Shown in pieces: positions 11,808 through 22,314 of a stretch of DNA of 64,000 nucleotides. Made by a program: the position numbers and the translations under genes. Where the stretch lies: NCBI GenBank assembly GCA_002261195.1, contig MVBO01000049.1:1-64000 (forward strand), given 5' to 3'. The notes below the pieces were generated by a model that saw only the letters and a program-made list of their open reading frames with translations, searched no databases and was not told where the DNA came from. The stretch is from Bifiguratus adelaidae (Eukaryota; Mucoromycota; Endogonomycetes; Endogonales). How positions within the stretch are numbered: the first letter of the stretch is position 1; every line of letters starts with the position of its first letter.

Positions 11808-11910
11808 AATGCGAGCAAGGTGAGGTGTTGCAAGGCAAAATTTCTCTTAGTGTTCCAAATGCAGCATGTTATGGATGGTAGAGCAGGATACAGTGACAGA
11901 TCTAATGGTG

Positions 11911-12734
11911 TCATACAACACGCTTCACCTCAAAGAAGCGCTTAAGGTAAAAGACTTGCCATAGACAGACTGCTATTAACAGAGCTGTTTGCAACAATGA
12001 CCACCACACGACGCGTGAATTTGTGGATTCGGCAGCTATGCAGGGGAAATACAGCTGTTGAGCAGTGTAAAAAGCATTTAAAGATACTTACTATCTCTAT
12101 GTTGTCGCTCTCTCACTACTATGTATTCTTGCTCATCCTTCACCGCGGATATGCTATCGGCCAAATCTCGAATCTCTCGTTCTAGAGGATCAATGTGTTC
12201 TGGATAACAAAAACGGTAGCTGGTGAGCAACTACGAAAGCGGCGAACATTAGCAACATACCTGATGCATCGGGAATCGGATGCTGTAAGCCGTGTACATT
12301 GAAGCTGACCCATTTCTCCGAGACTGAGGACATCATGTTGCTGAAGCAGTATGTATATCGTCCATCGAGCTCGGCCTCAATATTGTACGTCCCAGTTGAC
12401 TCCCGAGTTGCAGTCGCGATCACGTGGTCGACGGGGTTCATCATCTGCAGTAAGCATATTAGCTCATGCATAGAGGGTCAGCCCTTGTCAATGCAGTTGC
12501 ACATACCCAAAAGTCAATGTCTAGATTACCACCATCGCCGACTTGATATGTCACCGTTAATTTATCCCCTCGCTCCAGATCTTCAAAGAAGCACTCCTTT
12601 CCGTTCGGTGGTAACTCTATCATGTGAGCGCTTACTACGCTCAACAATGCAAAGGCCATCAAGGCCATCAAGGCCGCCCATGCTCGCACCATCGTAGAGG
12701 CAGTGTTCAAAGAAAGGGTCGCAACGAAAGTCAT
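11911..12734 (-). CDS. EMP24: p24 family cargo receptor Emp24 (p24 beta/TMED2)
   Basis: Four exons (12734-12507, 12444-12261, 12199-12092, 12035-11911) give 214 residues from the first ATG. The second in-frame ATG at 12692 gives a cleaner signal peptide (WAALMALMAFALLSVVSA) and is the likelier start (200 residues). The GOLD domain begins MIELPPNGKECFFEDLERGD and has the partner cysteine in RYTYCFSNMMSSVSEKWVSF. A coiled coil (LEREIRDLADSISAVKDEQE), RQHRDTAESTNSRVVWW, one membrane helix and the tail LKRFFEVKRVV follow. That tail is nearly identical to animal TMED2 (LKRFFEVRRVV) and carries the COP-binding FF and basic signals. It acts in COPII/COPI vesicles between ER and Golgi. Confidence 0.95.
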
Positions 12735-13171
12735 GTGACAAATTTGTGACGCAGTTTGTGTTGCACGATTTTTGCAAATTTTTCTTCCTCGTTTTTCAGA
12801 CCCCCATTCCTCTCTGCTCCCTTCTTAGTGCTTCTGCGCTCTCCCTATCTAGGTCTTGTTGCTTGGGGTGTTTTCTTGTGAGAGTTGTGCTCCTTTATTT
12901 TGCATATAGATAGGCAAGACAAGGGTGATTGTCGATAAGGCGTTACGAAAGCAGCATCTCGTGTCAGACATTGGAATCTCGCGTTGCTTCAGCTTGCGCC
13001 GTCTTGCGTTTCAGTCTCTCTGTTGACGACACTCGTGTGGACGCGTTGCTAGGACTTCCTGAAACAACCAGAGCGAACACTTCAACTCTACCAACCTCTC
13101 GCCATCGCCTCATCTCGACCTGGCTGTACAAGAAGCCCCTTTGACTGTCGATTAAATTTGACAGAAGCAGC
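12735..13171. other. Divergent promoter region
   Basis: 437 bases between Emp24 (minus) and the disordered protein at 13172 (plus). Pyrimidine-rich around 12775-12870. No feature beyond probable promoters and leaders was seen. Confidence 0.4.
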
Positions 13172-14542
13172 ATGCTGGAATTTGAAGTACCAGAGCTACC
13201 CGAGGAGAATGACGCTATTCGCCAAGGTATTGCTGCACGACTAAAGCGAAGAGCTGCGAAAGTGGCCTCACAACGTGCCCAACGCGACACCGTGTACGCT
13301 TCTCTCGGTAGCCTCTCGCCACTCCTATCTCCATCTCATTCACCTTCCACAAAGCTCAAGGGAGTCTTTCACGACAAGACCATATCGGTCACTTCCTTGC
13401 ATGTACCAACCGGCTTACCGTCGCCACCTGCCGATTCACCGACAATGCGCCCTCTCACTGCCACTTATAACCACCTGGTGGATACACTTTCTCCCGCACA
13501 TTCAAGCAGTACCGGTTCTCTCCCGTCTCTGCCGGCCTCAAAGGATTCCACACCAGCACCGGAAATCAGACTTCCTGGAGATACCGGCACGGCAGTAAAG
13601 ATGTTGGAAACCCTGGAAGGGAAGATGACAAAGGAGCAAGTGGTGTCAAAACTTGCGACATTGCGAGCAAAGCGCGCAGAACTGGAACGCTGGTTGGATG
13701 ACATTCGAAAGACCAGCAATCGTAAGAGCCAAGACCAAAGTGTCTCTGAAGCATCAGCGGACGTGAGTACGCAAGTGGCAGCTCAAGGCGAGATAAAGGC
13801 AGCCTTGCCGACAACTCCTCAAGTGGATCCGACCCTAACAACGAACACTACGACTTCCAAAGAAGCCGTCACCGTTCCTCCGCAACTTCCCACGCCGGTA
13901 TCTCCAAATTCCTCATCTGCACAAAAGCGTCCGCATTCCGCGGATTCTAGAAACGGCTCAGAAGCAAAGCGACCCTCTATCTCGTCTGCATATCCGGTAG
14001 ACTCTCCCGCTACGCCCAATTCATCTGATGGGCGTAAAGACTACTTCTCCACGAACACACAGTCGTCACAGCGCGTTCGATCAAGCAGTTACAGTCGACG
14101 CAGTCCCCCTCCGCCATCTACATCTTCATCATCTCAGCGCCGTCCGTTTGGCGCACCGCAGCATGTCAATCGCAGTGCTGGATATGGTCCCTACAGTCCT
14201 ACTGCCACGGACCGATTTGGGGATCGATATAGCGGTTATCTGCCCGCTTACGGGTCGAAGTATAGCCCACCACCGTACCCTCGCAAAGCATCCCCGCCTC
14301 CACGATCGCCTCCTCCGTACCATCATCATCCATATCATCGGTATGACGACTATCCGCGGTATGGCAGTTATGGAAGGCCCGAATCACCTGGACGTTACTC
14401 CTATCATGATGGCGCACCATACGGTGGATATCGCTCCTACGCCCCTCCCATTGATCGGCACTCACCTCCGCCGACCGCTCCAAGTGCGATGAGAAACGGG
14501 CGTTGGTCTGGATCCAGCTCCAGCCGACGGCCCTTCTATTGA
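13172..14542 (+). CDS. Largely disordered protein, Ser/Pro-rich with Tyr/Pro/Arg-rich tail
   Basis: A single exon of 456 codons plus stop. The N-terminus (EFEVPELPEENDAIRQGIAA then RLKRRAAKVASQRAQRD) is helical. Residues ~140-182 form the only other clearly structured part, a probable coiled coil (KMTKEQVVSKLATLRAKRAE followed by LERWLDDIRK). The rest is low-complexity Ser/Pro/Thr. The last ~170 residues are rich in Tyr, Pro, Arg, Ser and His (RYDDYPRYGSYGRPESPGRY), a composition typical of RNA-binding or condensate-forming proteins. I do not recognise a named family. Length, uninterrupted frame and the ATG in AGCATGC context support a real gene. Confidence 0.75.
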   Translation: MLEFEVPELPEENDAIRQGIAARLKRRAAKVASQRAQRDTVYASLGSLSPLLSPSHSPSTKLKGVFHDKTISVTSLHVPTGLPSPPADSPTMRPLTATYNHLVDTLSPAHSSSTGSLPSLPASKDSTPAPEIRLPGDTGTAVKMLETLEGKMTKEQVVSKLATLRAKRAELERWLDDIRKTSNRKSQDQSVSEASADVSTQVAAQGEIKAALPTTPQVDPTLTTNTTTSKEAVTVPPQLPTPVSPNSSSAQKRPHSADSRNGSEAKRPSISSAYPVDSPATPNSSDGRKDYFSTNTQSSQRVRSSSYSRRSPPPPSTSSSSQRRPFGAPQHVNRSAGYGPYSPTATDRFGDRYSGYLPAYGSKYSPPPYPRKASPPPRSPPPYHHHPYHRYDDYPRYGSYGRPESPGRYSYHDGAPYGGYRSYAPPIDRHSPPPTAPSAMRNGRWSGSSSSRRPFY

Positions 14543-14816
14543 GCATTTCGCCATTCTCAAAATTAGTATGTAAATGGTTTTACAATGTGAAAGATGCTGG
14601 CATAGATTGCGCAGGCATCTTTATTTGTGTGTATAGTTGATAGTAATTGGATTGAAGCATTGTATGGGTATTTTGCAACTTAAGGTTCGATTCACATTTT
14701 CCCAATGACGAAGCTTGTCCAGAAGTATATATTGAATCACAGGAAAGTTACAGAGCTAATATACAGAGGAAAGATACACGTCGTTCTGCCAACAGGCAAG
14801 GTGCATGCTCACTCAA

Positions 14817-16093
14817 TTAAGAAAAGAATCCCTTTATCTGTCGCTTCCACGCCGGCTGTCCAGGCTCATGCTTTCTTCGCTCCTCTTCCATACGTTCCTC
14901 GGCACCAGGGTTTCGGTCATGATCCAAGGCGCCAGGTTCAGGTTCATTGTGTCCCCGCTTTGGATGACGGGTAGGTGGTGGTGTGGGAAAGTACTTGTAC
15001 TTGCAATTCAAGAGAGCGAAAATGGCGTAGATAATGAGGCAGACACCCAAAAAGACGAGGAAGAATTTTCCTCCAGCGTTGGTGTTTAGGTTCGTGATGG
15101 CAGCCGCAACAATGTTTTGCTGACCGGATTCAAGGGGTTTGGCGAGAGCATCCCACATAAAGACAGATACCGTACCAAACAACATGGCACGTCCCAAAAA
15201 GCCGATGCGACCAGAGATGTGGACAAAGTGCTTGAGCCAAATGGGTCGAAAGTCGGGTTCGCTTGTCTTGAGATCTACGCGAAAGCCACCGCCGATGGCA
15301 TTAACGATCTGAGTAAGGAAAGCAATGGCAAAGGCGACACCACAGAGAACCAATCCGAACCGACCAAATGCAGAGTCACGCCATGAATTCGGAAACGATT
15401 TGCCAGAAACACTTTGTTGCTGCTGATCGCTGGTCTCAAAGATCATACGAATAATGTAATAGAGGTAGGCGGTATAGACGCAACCGGACACAAAGGGAGA
15501 GAGGCGATACCGAAAGAAGTTTTTCGCTTTGCCGAATGTTGCGTCTTGTCCTTGACCAGTGATGGCTTCCCAGAATCGCCAAATGATGTAAATAATAAGA
15601 CCACAAGCCATGGCCACCAAGAGACCTCGTCCCACTTTGGGAACACCTCCAATGAGCAAGAAGACACCCTGGTGGCGAATATCAGTCATTGTACAACCAG
15701 GAAAGTAATGGTACTTACAGCTGGTGACTCATTACCAGAACTGCCATTTGGTGCGCTCCATCCAGCAATATTTGCTATGGTCAAAGCACCAATGATGCCA
15801 TAAACGACAGCTTTAGCAAAGAAGCCCACTCGTCCAAGCCAGCGCAATGCTCTTTCATGCTTGCGCTTCACACCGCTTGTTGTTCGTTCCTTGGCATTCT
15901 CTTTTTGTTGTTCTAGGCTCCCTTCGAGATCGCCGCCTTGTTGGTTGCCCCCTATATCTCGTGGTTGCGCCTGCTTCTCGAGATCAACATCATTGACTCT
16001 GGCATGGTGCTGAAAGGGATTCATTTTACGAAAGTGCGCTGACCATGAGGCTGTCGGTCGGGGGTATTTTGGGGTAGAGGTATCTGCATACAT
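14817..16093 (-). CDS. DUF1206 multi-pass membrane protein
   Basis: Two exons (16093-15719, 15668-14817) give 408 residues. The N-terminal ~80 residues are polar (Gln/Lys/Glu-rich). Three repeats of a two-helix unit follow, each opening with an Arg-x-Gly element: LRWLGRVGFFAKAVVYGIIG, FRYRLSPFVSGCVYTAYLYY and ISGRIGFLGRAMLFGTVSVF. Linkers such as FGKAKNF and QNIVAAAITNLNTNAGGKFF and paired helices (GLVLCGVAFAIAFLTQIVNA, FFLVFLGVCLIIYAIFALL) complete the pattern of PF06724 (DUF1206), best known from bacteria. The C-terminus is charged and ends QIKGFFS. Function unknown. An alternative start is the in-frame ATG at 16024. Confidence 0.8.
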
Positions 16094-16719
16094 GGTGGAA
16101 GAGGGGTATCTCTCGGTCAGAATTGAGGGTATGAGTGAGAGAGTGATGAAAGGAATGGAAGCGCTCAAAGATTGACCTTTAAGGTATTCGGGAAGGGGAA
16201 GCGGCTTTCCTTTTATGGAATCTCTGATGACATTTTGTGACATCAATCCTTGAACGGCCTTTATTCGTACTTGGACATTATTCGTACCCAAGTCTATCAT
16301 CCTTTGGGACACAAATAGTCATGTCATTGGCTTACTGCTTTGCTTAGGGCACCACCGTGTCGGCTCATCTTACACAGATACCTCAAATGAGGGCAGTGCG
16401 AGCAAGTCGTTGGACAATGCATAATAGGGTCGTTCAAAGGACGCTTCAGGGACCATGTCCTTGCACCATAATCCTTCTCGCTAGCTCACCTATCATCAAC
16501 CTTGCTCGTCGTCGAGTTTTCCATTGGTGGGCTTTCCTTGAATGGGCCAAATTAGATGAATGTTCCCAAACCGCGGAACGCACTCTCACGTGAGATCTTT
16601 ATCACGCTTGCTCTTTCTGTGCGCACCGTCATCACTGCTCTAACGACGTGGTGTCGCTTGTTTGACCGTATAGAGGCGCATACAACGCCTCCGCCAAAAT
16701 AATAGCTGAACCTCTAATC
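16094..16719. other. Divergent intergenic region
   Basis: Separates the DUF1206 gene (minus) from adenylate kinase 3 (plus). The minus-strand frame stays open upstream to about 16312, but without motif or good ATG context. Otherwise nothing beyond probable promoters was seen. Confidence 0.4.
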
Positions 16720-17777
16720 ATGCTGGCGAGACGTGCAGGATCGCGTTTAGCATGTCGCTCATGGAGGATTGGTGGGGTCGGCGTCGATGTGCCAAGCGTA
16801 ATGGCGTGCAAACGGTCAATGCAGACATTCTCCAGACCTATGCGCCTACTATTGCTTGGAAGTCCGGTAAGAGTCAGTTAAAGCCCTCCCGTTCATATCG
16901 ACAGAAAAACAAACATTCAAGTGTACCATAGGGGTCCGGAAAGGGAACGCAATCAGAGCGCATACAAAAGCACTTTGTAGCGGAACATATATCCAGCGGT
17001 GATTTGCTTCGAGTGAATATCGCCAGCAAGACACAAGTAGGCCTACTAGCCGAAGAACAAATGAAACGCGGAGGTAAGTCAACCTAAATCGGCTCATGAC
17101 ACAGAGACACACCTGGTATCGATGTCTAGGCCTGGTCTCAGACGACATCATGATTGCCCTAATCAATCAGCATTTGGAAAGGATGAATGCAGAGGTAAGC
17201 GAACGAACATATGCCCTTAGCTGTACGTACATCTGTCTGACCTATTTTCGCAGAGTTGGCTCCTTGATGGATTCCCACGTACACTGGGACAGGCGCAAGC
17301 TCTGGACGCAAACCTACAGGGACATGGGAAACCCCTCAACCTGGTCGTTAACCTAGATGTGCCCGAAGAAGTCATACTTCAACGTATTATCGGTGAGTGC
17401 AGCTCGCCTTCAATGTACACCTACTCATTGATCCACTTGCAATAGATCGATGGGTTCACATACCGTCCGGAAGAGTGTACAATCTGTCATACAATCCTCC
17501 TCGAAACCATGGGTTAGACGATGTCACAAACGAGCCTTTATCGAAGCGTCCCGATGACAACCCTGAGATCTTCAAGGTTCGCCTGGACAAGTACAAGTCC
17601 GTGACGCGACCATTGCTGGATTATTACCATCGTCAAGGTATTCTCGTGTCCCTCAAAGGCCGGACAAGTGACGAAATTTATCCTCTCCTGGAAGCCGAGC
17701 TGTGGAGACGTTTTTTACAAGCTGATGACTTGGATGTGTTCGACGTGGATGGGCATGTACGGGCCTCTGCTAAATAA
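16720..17777 (+). CDS. ADK2: Mitochondrial GTP:AMP phosphotransferase (adenylate kinase 3)
   Basis: Five exons (16720-16866, 16932-17073, 17130-17194, 17254-17392, 17446-17777) give 274 residues. An Arg/Ser-rich N-terminus of ~45 residues looks like a mitochondrial presequence. The P-loop LLLLGSPGSGKGTQSERIQK is rebuilt across the first junction. AMP-site elements follow: HISSGDLLRVNIASKTQVG, GGLVSDDIMIALINQHL and SWLLDGFPRTLGQAQALDAN. The LID region RWVHIPSGRVYNLSYNPP then DDVTNEPLSKRPDD lacks the zinc-binding cysteines, as in eukaryotic AK3. The enzyme phosphorylates AMP with GTP in the matrix, recycling GDP from the citric acid cycle. The first exon is longer than usual, so the true start could be the internal ATG at 16801. 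Confidence 0.95.
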
Positions 17778-18142
17778 GTGCCATTATCATCTGTGATCTG
17801 TACCATACTTATAAGTGTATAGTAGAAAGGTTTGTGGCATATCTATCGATATATACGCGAAAATCCCTCCTTCATTTTTGGATGCGAAGGGTCCCGTTGG
17901 GATCCCAGCGGTGCTCCATTTTAGCTATCAACTCACACGGCCCATCGCATATCTTGTACTCTGCATGTGCAAGGCGTGCTCTAATGCAATCTCTTAAAGC
18001 CCAGTAGATATGCCTTCCGTCTTCCATCATAATGTTCAACGTGCACATTAATTGGTTAAGCAAAGTCTCCGAAATTTCGAAGTTTCGCATTACTTCCTGG
18101 TCGCCTCTTGGCACAGTTGTGACTGAACAGTCTCCACAGCTA
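17778..18142. other. Intergenic stretch between AK3 and the MYND protein
   Basis: 365 bases. The frame of the downstream gene is open from 18032, so an earlier in-frame ATG there is a possible alternative start. Nothing else was seen. Confidence 0.35.
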
Positions 18143-19374
18143 ATGACAAGTCTTCAAGATGATATAGCCCAAAGTCCCACCTCTCATTCCGTTGTCGCCT
18201 TTAAGGAAACCTTCTATTCAGGCCAAGACGAGGATGAGGAAGAATACGATCATGTCCAGGACTTGCTCTATGATGCACAAGTAGCATTCATTTCGCACAA
18301 GTACGACCGCGCTATACCTTTACTTCGCGAAGCGGTCAAGTATGGCTCAAGTCGTGCTGCCATGAACCTCGCTGCGATCTACATGACCGGTCAAGACGAC
18401 ACCATTGACGTCGACTATGCCAAGGCTGTTCATTGGTATATGGAAGCCATCGATATCGCTCTTCGTTCCACACCAATTCATTACTCTGCCGAACTGGGTG
18501 ATTTGGTCGAAAAGTTCACAGACGTGATGCGCTTTCACTTGATTAATCCAGAGCAGTATCCAGAAGAGTTTCAAGCAGCGCAGGCAATGATGCGTGTGTT
18601 ATCGAATCGAATGGAGAGTGAGGGGGAAAGTGTCATTGCGATCGACGAACAAACTGGCAAGGAGAAGGTTTCAAAACGAGAGAATTGGAGACGCGCGATA
18701 TGGTGGGGTGTAGATGTCCACCATGCTTCATCCACTAAACATCATCCCGTAGGATTACTGTCACCTATACAAGAGCCCTCGTTTATGCCGACCAAAACAT
18801 GCACAAAAAGGCGATTAATCAATATTACAAATGCCTTGCCATACACAGGACGACACATCACGAGGCAGATGACTTGCAAAAGTTGGCACAGCTGGAACTT
18901 GCCAAGATTGATCCAAGTTTTGAGCCACACTTGGACGAGGAGAAAGAGTCTATAGAGAACATGATGCAGCGTACGTCGTTGGAGCATCAGCATAACCGAC
19001 CCGAGCGTTACGTGATCTCATTTGATGAGAATAGACGTCCCATCGACTCTAGTGCCTCATCTGATTCCCCATCAAGCAGCTTGGTCTCCATTCCTATCAC
19101 CGTCCACACAGGTTCTAAGTTATTCCTTCGCGACGTGTCGCAACCGTCCGATCAATCCAATGATGACGTCCAGGCATCTCCACCCAATCAGAATCTATTT
19201 TCTGCAGACTCTATCCCGCAAACACCCCTTTATTCCTGCATTCGATGCGGTCGCCAAGAGGACATGATGCCCGTCTGTGCCAAATGCAAGCATGCACGAT
19301 ATTGCTCTGTATCCTGTTTGAAGGCTGATGTACAATCGCATTCAAAGCACTGTCGATCCGTCACACCATCTTAG
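18143..19374 (+). CDS. Sel1/TPR-like repeat protein with C-terminal MYND zinc finger
   Basis: Two exons (18143-18702, 18753-19374) give 393 residues. After an acidic start come helical repeats of Sel1/TPR type (LLYDAQVAFISHKYDRAIPL, SSRAAMNLAAIYMTGQDD, YAKAVHWYMEAIDIA and, after the junction, MHKKAINQYYKCLAIHRTTH). A disordered linker leads to a MYND finger CIRCGRQEDMMPVCAKCKHA then RYCSVSCLKADVQSHSKHC, with all eight zinc ligands. Family knowledge: MYND domains bind proline-rich peptides, and the mix with Sel1-like repeats is common in zygomycete fungi. The partner is unknown. The junction was set so that WITVTYTRALVYADQNM reads through; the donor (GTGGGG) is weak, so the exact border is uncertain. 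Confidence 0.8.
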
Positions 19375-19959
19375 AAGTATTTGTACGACCTATCTACCCG
19401 GGTAACCTTGTCCGTCACTCTATTATTGCTCCTTGCACCTCTGCAAAATCTTGGTATTTTCTGTCATGACCCAAACAACGCCTAGCCTTCCAAGTGCATA
19501 CCACCATGAGCATGGCTAACACTGACCAAAAATGTCTATTCATGGCCGTGGAATACCCTAATTCGTCAAATTGCCGTGGCATCGCTCATGCACGTGCTTA
19601 TGACTGAATGGGAATGTCTAGTCTCCACACCTTCCTCCCTTTATCCCACACATTCACCGCACTCTAATCCCTCCTACGCTCCATCTATCCACTCTATCCA
19701 CCACGCGCGTTGAAGAACGAATCAAAATTTTTTGAAACGCCTTCCCATAAAAGGGACGACCGCCCGTTATCTTGGGACCTCCGTCTCTTGCTTCTCTCTA
19801 TCTTCTGTACTTCGCCTTTCTCTCTCCCCCGCCCCCTTTTATCCGAAGTCTTGGAGGCTGGGCTTCTTTTCGGAGCACACCAGTTCTTTGACTTTTTTCC
19901 TATCGGTGTGTAGGTTTCTCGGTCCTTGTTCATCTCCACCCCCGTACATCATCTCCATC
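19375..19959. other. Promoter region of the Mnn9-like gene, pyrimidine-rich
   Basis: 585 bases. From about 19620 to 19850 the plus strand is strongly C/T-rich (for example TTTCTCTCTCCCCCGCCCCC at 19818-19837), as in promoters of highly expressed fungal genes. No gene was seen. An open frame starting at 19732 is in frame with the downstream gene but lacks a plausible start. Confidence 0.45.
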
Positions 19960-21197
19960 ATGCCGTCGCTTCCACGCTCACTGTCGTACGAACAGTTGCC
20001 AAGTCTATTTACAAGCAACCAGCCTCGGAATGGACGCCGCCAACTTTTGTTCCTCTTGGCTATACTGACTGTCATCTCCATCTCGCTCTTCTCGTTCACT
20101 ACAAGGTCGGAGGTCGGGACCATTTGTCAGATGCCTGTTGGGAAGGCTGCCATGGAAATGGCCGGCGGCCAGGTCACTTTTATGAACCTGAATCGGCCTG
20201 ATGATGGCCTAGAAGCTTCCACATCGAGATTGGAGACTGCTCCCATCGTTCCCACACCCCCGTCCGAAGAGGAAAAGTCCAAGGTTGAAGCGGAATTTTT
20301 TGGCAAGCCTTTCAAACCGGAGCCGCTCTTGATTCTTACACCCGTCAAGAATGCTGCTTCGCATTTGGAACCCTATTTCCGATTGATTGACTCCCTTGAA
20401 TACCCCAAGAATCTAATATCCCTTGCATTCCTCGTCTCCGATACCCATGATACCACCATTGAGATGCTTCAAGACTATGCCGACCGCCAACGCCACTTGC
20501 CCTATAAGAAACGCCTATCCAGCGTTTCCATCTATGAAAAAGATTTCAAATTCATATTGCCGGAAATGGATCGCCACTCGTATGAGATTCAACCGCTCCG
20601 TCGATCCATGATGGCCCGCGCTCGCAACTATTTGCTTTCTCTTGCCCTCAGGCCACACCATGTCTGGACGCTATGGCTCGATGTAGACATCGTCCGCACC
20701 ACGCCCAACATCCTCGAAACACTGATGCGCCATGATCGGGATATCATTGTTCCAAACTGCCTGGTCGACATTGATGCCTTTTGGGGATATGATAAGAACA
20801 ATTGGCTCGAGACTACCGAGAGTTTGGACTTCATTCGTGATCTAGAGCAAGATTTCGTCTTGGTAGAAGGTAAGGAGTACACGTTGATCTCGCGACAAAG
20901 GGTACTCATTGCATTGTAGGATACGACGAACAACCTACTTATCGCCTTCATCTCATCGACGTCGCAACTCACCACGGACCCACCTATGGCATCCCTCTTA
21001 ATGGCATCGGAGGCACCTTTACCCTCGTGAAATCAAATGTACATCGCGCTGGCGCCAACTTTCCCAGTTTCACGGTAGATCACGCTGTGGAAACGGAAGG
21101 GTTGGCACGCATGGCGCTTCGCATGGGATTTGAAGTCTGGGGTGTCCCCGGTGTCATTGTCTATCATGATATAGGTAGCTCTGGTGTTGAGCACTAG
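19960..21197 (+). CDS. Mannosyltransferase of the Mnn9/Anp1/Van1 family (GT62), copy 1
   Basis: Two exons (19960-20869, 20920-21197) give 395 residues, a normal family length. It is a type II membrane protein with a short cytosolic head, one helix (QLLFLLAILTVISISLFSFT, about residues 28-47) and a luminal catalytic domain. Key stretches are PLLILTPVKNAASHLEPYFR, LISLAFLVSDTHDTTIEML, MMARARNYLLSLALRPHH and the DxD metal site in VWTLWLDVDIV. After the junction come GIPLNGIGGTFTLVKSNVHR and ETEGLARMALRMGFEVWGVP. Family knowledge: Golgi M-Pol subunits extend the alpha-1,6-mannan backbone of N-glycans. A second, more diverged copy lies at 33585-34681. Confidence 0.93.
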
Positions 21198-21420
21198 GAG
21201 CGATGTGCCACCTGTCGTTATTGGTTTAATTTTGGAGCATATTACACACTAGTTGTTAATCCGTCTATTTCACATAATTCGCAAGCGTAGTTAGTTAAAC
21301 ATTGTAGCATCAGAACAACATTCTAGACTTAATCAAATCTATACAACAGATAAACGTCGATTCCTTTTATCCCAGGGCCTCTTTTTGTCTGTTCAGCGTA
21401 GCCGGCATCGCCTGGGACAT

Positions 21421-22238
21421 TCACAAGATCAAACCTCCATCGATGGTCAATACCTGTCCATGCCGTCAATCGATGGCTCCGCTTGCCAATATATGTACAT
21501 ACCTGACCCGTAATGTAGGAAGCTTGCGCTAGATAGACGCACCCATGCGCAATATCCTCTGGCCTTCCAAACCTGCCTAATCCAATCCGCTGCACATACT
21601 CGGACCGTTTCTCCTCCGACAAGATATCTTTGGTCATGTCGGTATCAATGAATCCAGGCGCGATCGCGTTCACCCGAATCCCTCTTGGACCCAACTCTTT
21701 GGCCAATGAGAGCGTCAATCCCACCACCGATGCTTTGGAAGCCGCATAGGCCGCTTGACCCACATTACCCCTTGTGCCCACCACACTCGACAGGTTGATA
21801 ATGCAGCCTTGTTTTTGCCGGATCATGGATCGTATCAAGCCTTGCGTCATCCATATGGTCCCCATCAAGTTGACATTGAGGATGCGTGTGAGCTCTGGGG
21901 TTCTGAGTTGGGTGAACAGACCGCTTTGACTGATGCCCGCGGCATTCACGAGTGTAGAGACCGGCGTGTCAAGAGACTGAGCAGATGTTCAGTCAAGAGT
22001 ATGGCGAGGTCGCAAGCTTTACCTTACAGAAACGTTGCACCGCGTCTTCCTTGGACACGTCGCAAATGTGCCCATTCACCCATGCTCCTTCTTTAACCTC
22101 TTGTTTCAAACCAGCCAGCGCCTTCTCGAGGTTTTGAGGATTCTGTCCCACTATCGTCACGTTGCTTCCCTGCGCAAGGAACGCCCTGGCTGTCGCAAAT
22201 CCAATGCCGCGCGTTCCACCCGTCACGACAACATGCAT
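21421..22238 (-). CDS. 3-oxoacyl-ACP reductase-like short-chain dehydrogenase (FabG/Oar1 type)
   Basis: Three exons (22238-22023, 21976-21503, 21453-21421) give 240 residues. The NADP site is VVVTGGTRGIGFATARAFLA at the N-terminus. LVNAAGIS and the catalytic Ser-Tyr-Lys set (NLSSVVG, then AAYAASKASVVGLTLSLAKE) follow, with IRVNAIAPGFIDTDMT and ITGQVLTIDGGLIL at the end. These are hallmarks of FabG-type reductases; in fungi the relatives are mitochondrial Oar1 of type II fatty acid synthesis, and the substrate could also be another 3-oxoacyl thioester. No clear targeting peptide is present. It is divergent from the COG2907 flavoprotein, with 76 bases between start codons, suggesting shared control. 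Confidence 0.92.
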
Positions 22239-22314
22239 GGAAAAAGCAAGTCACTCGATGGTGTCGATCCTCGGTCCCTGACCGTTCCGTACCACTCCTT
22301 TCTTCTTGTCACAA
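22239..22314. promoter_or_regulatory. Very short divergent promoter between the SDR and COG2907 genes
   Basis: 76 bases separate two outward-facing ATG codons (22238 minus, 22315 plus). Both genes must share this region or initiate inside each other. No clear TATA element was seen. Confidence 0.5.
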
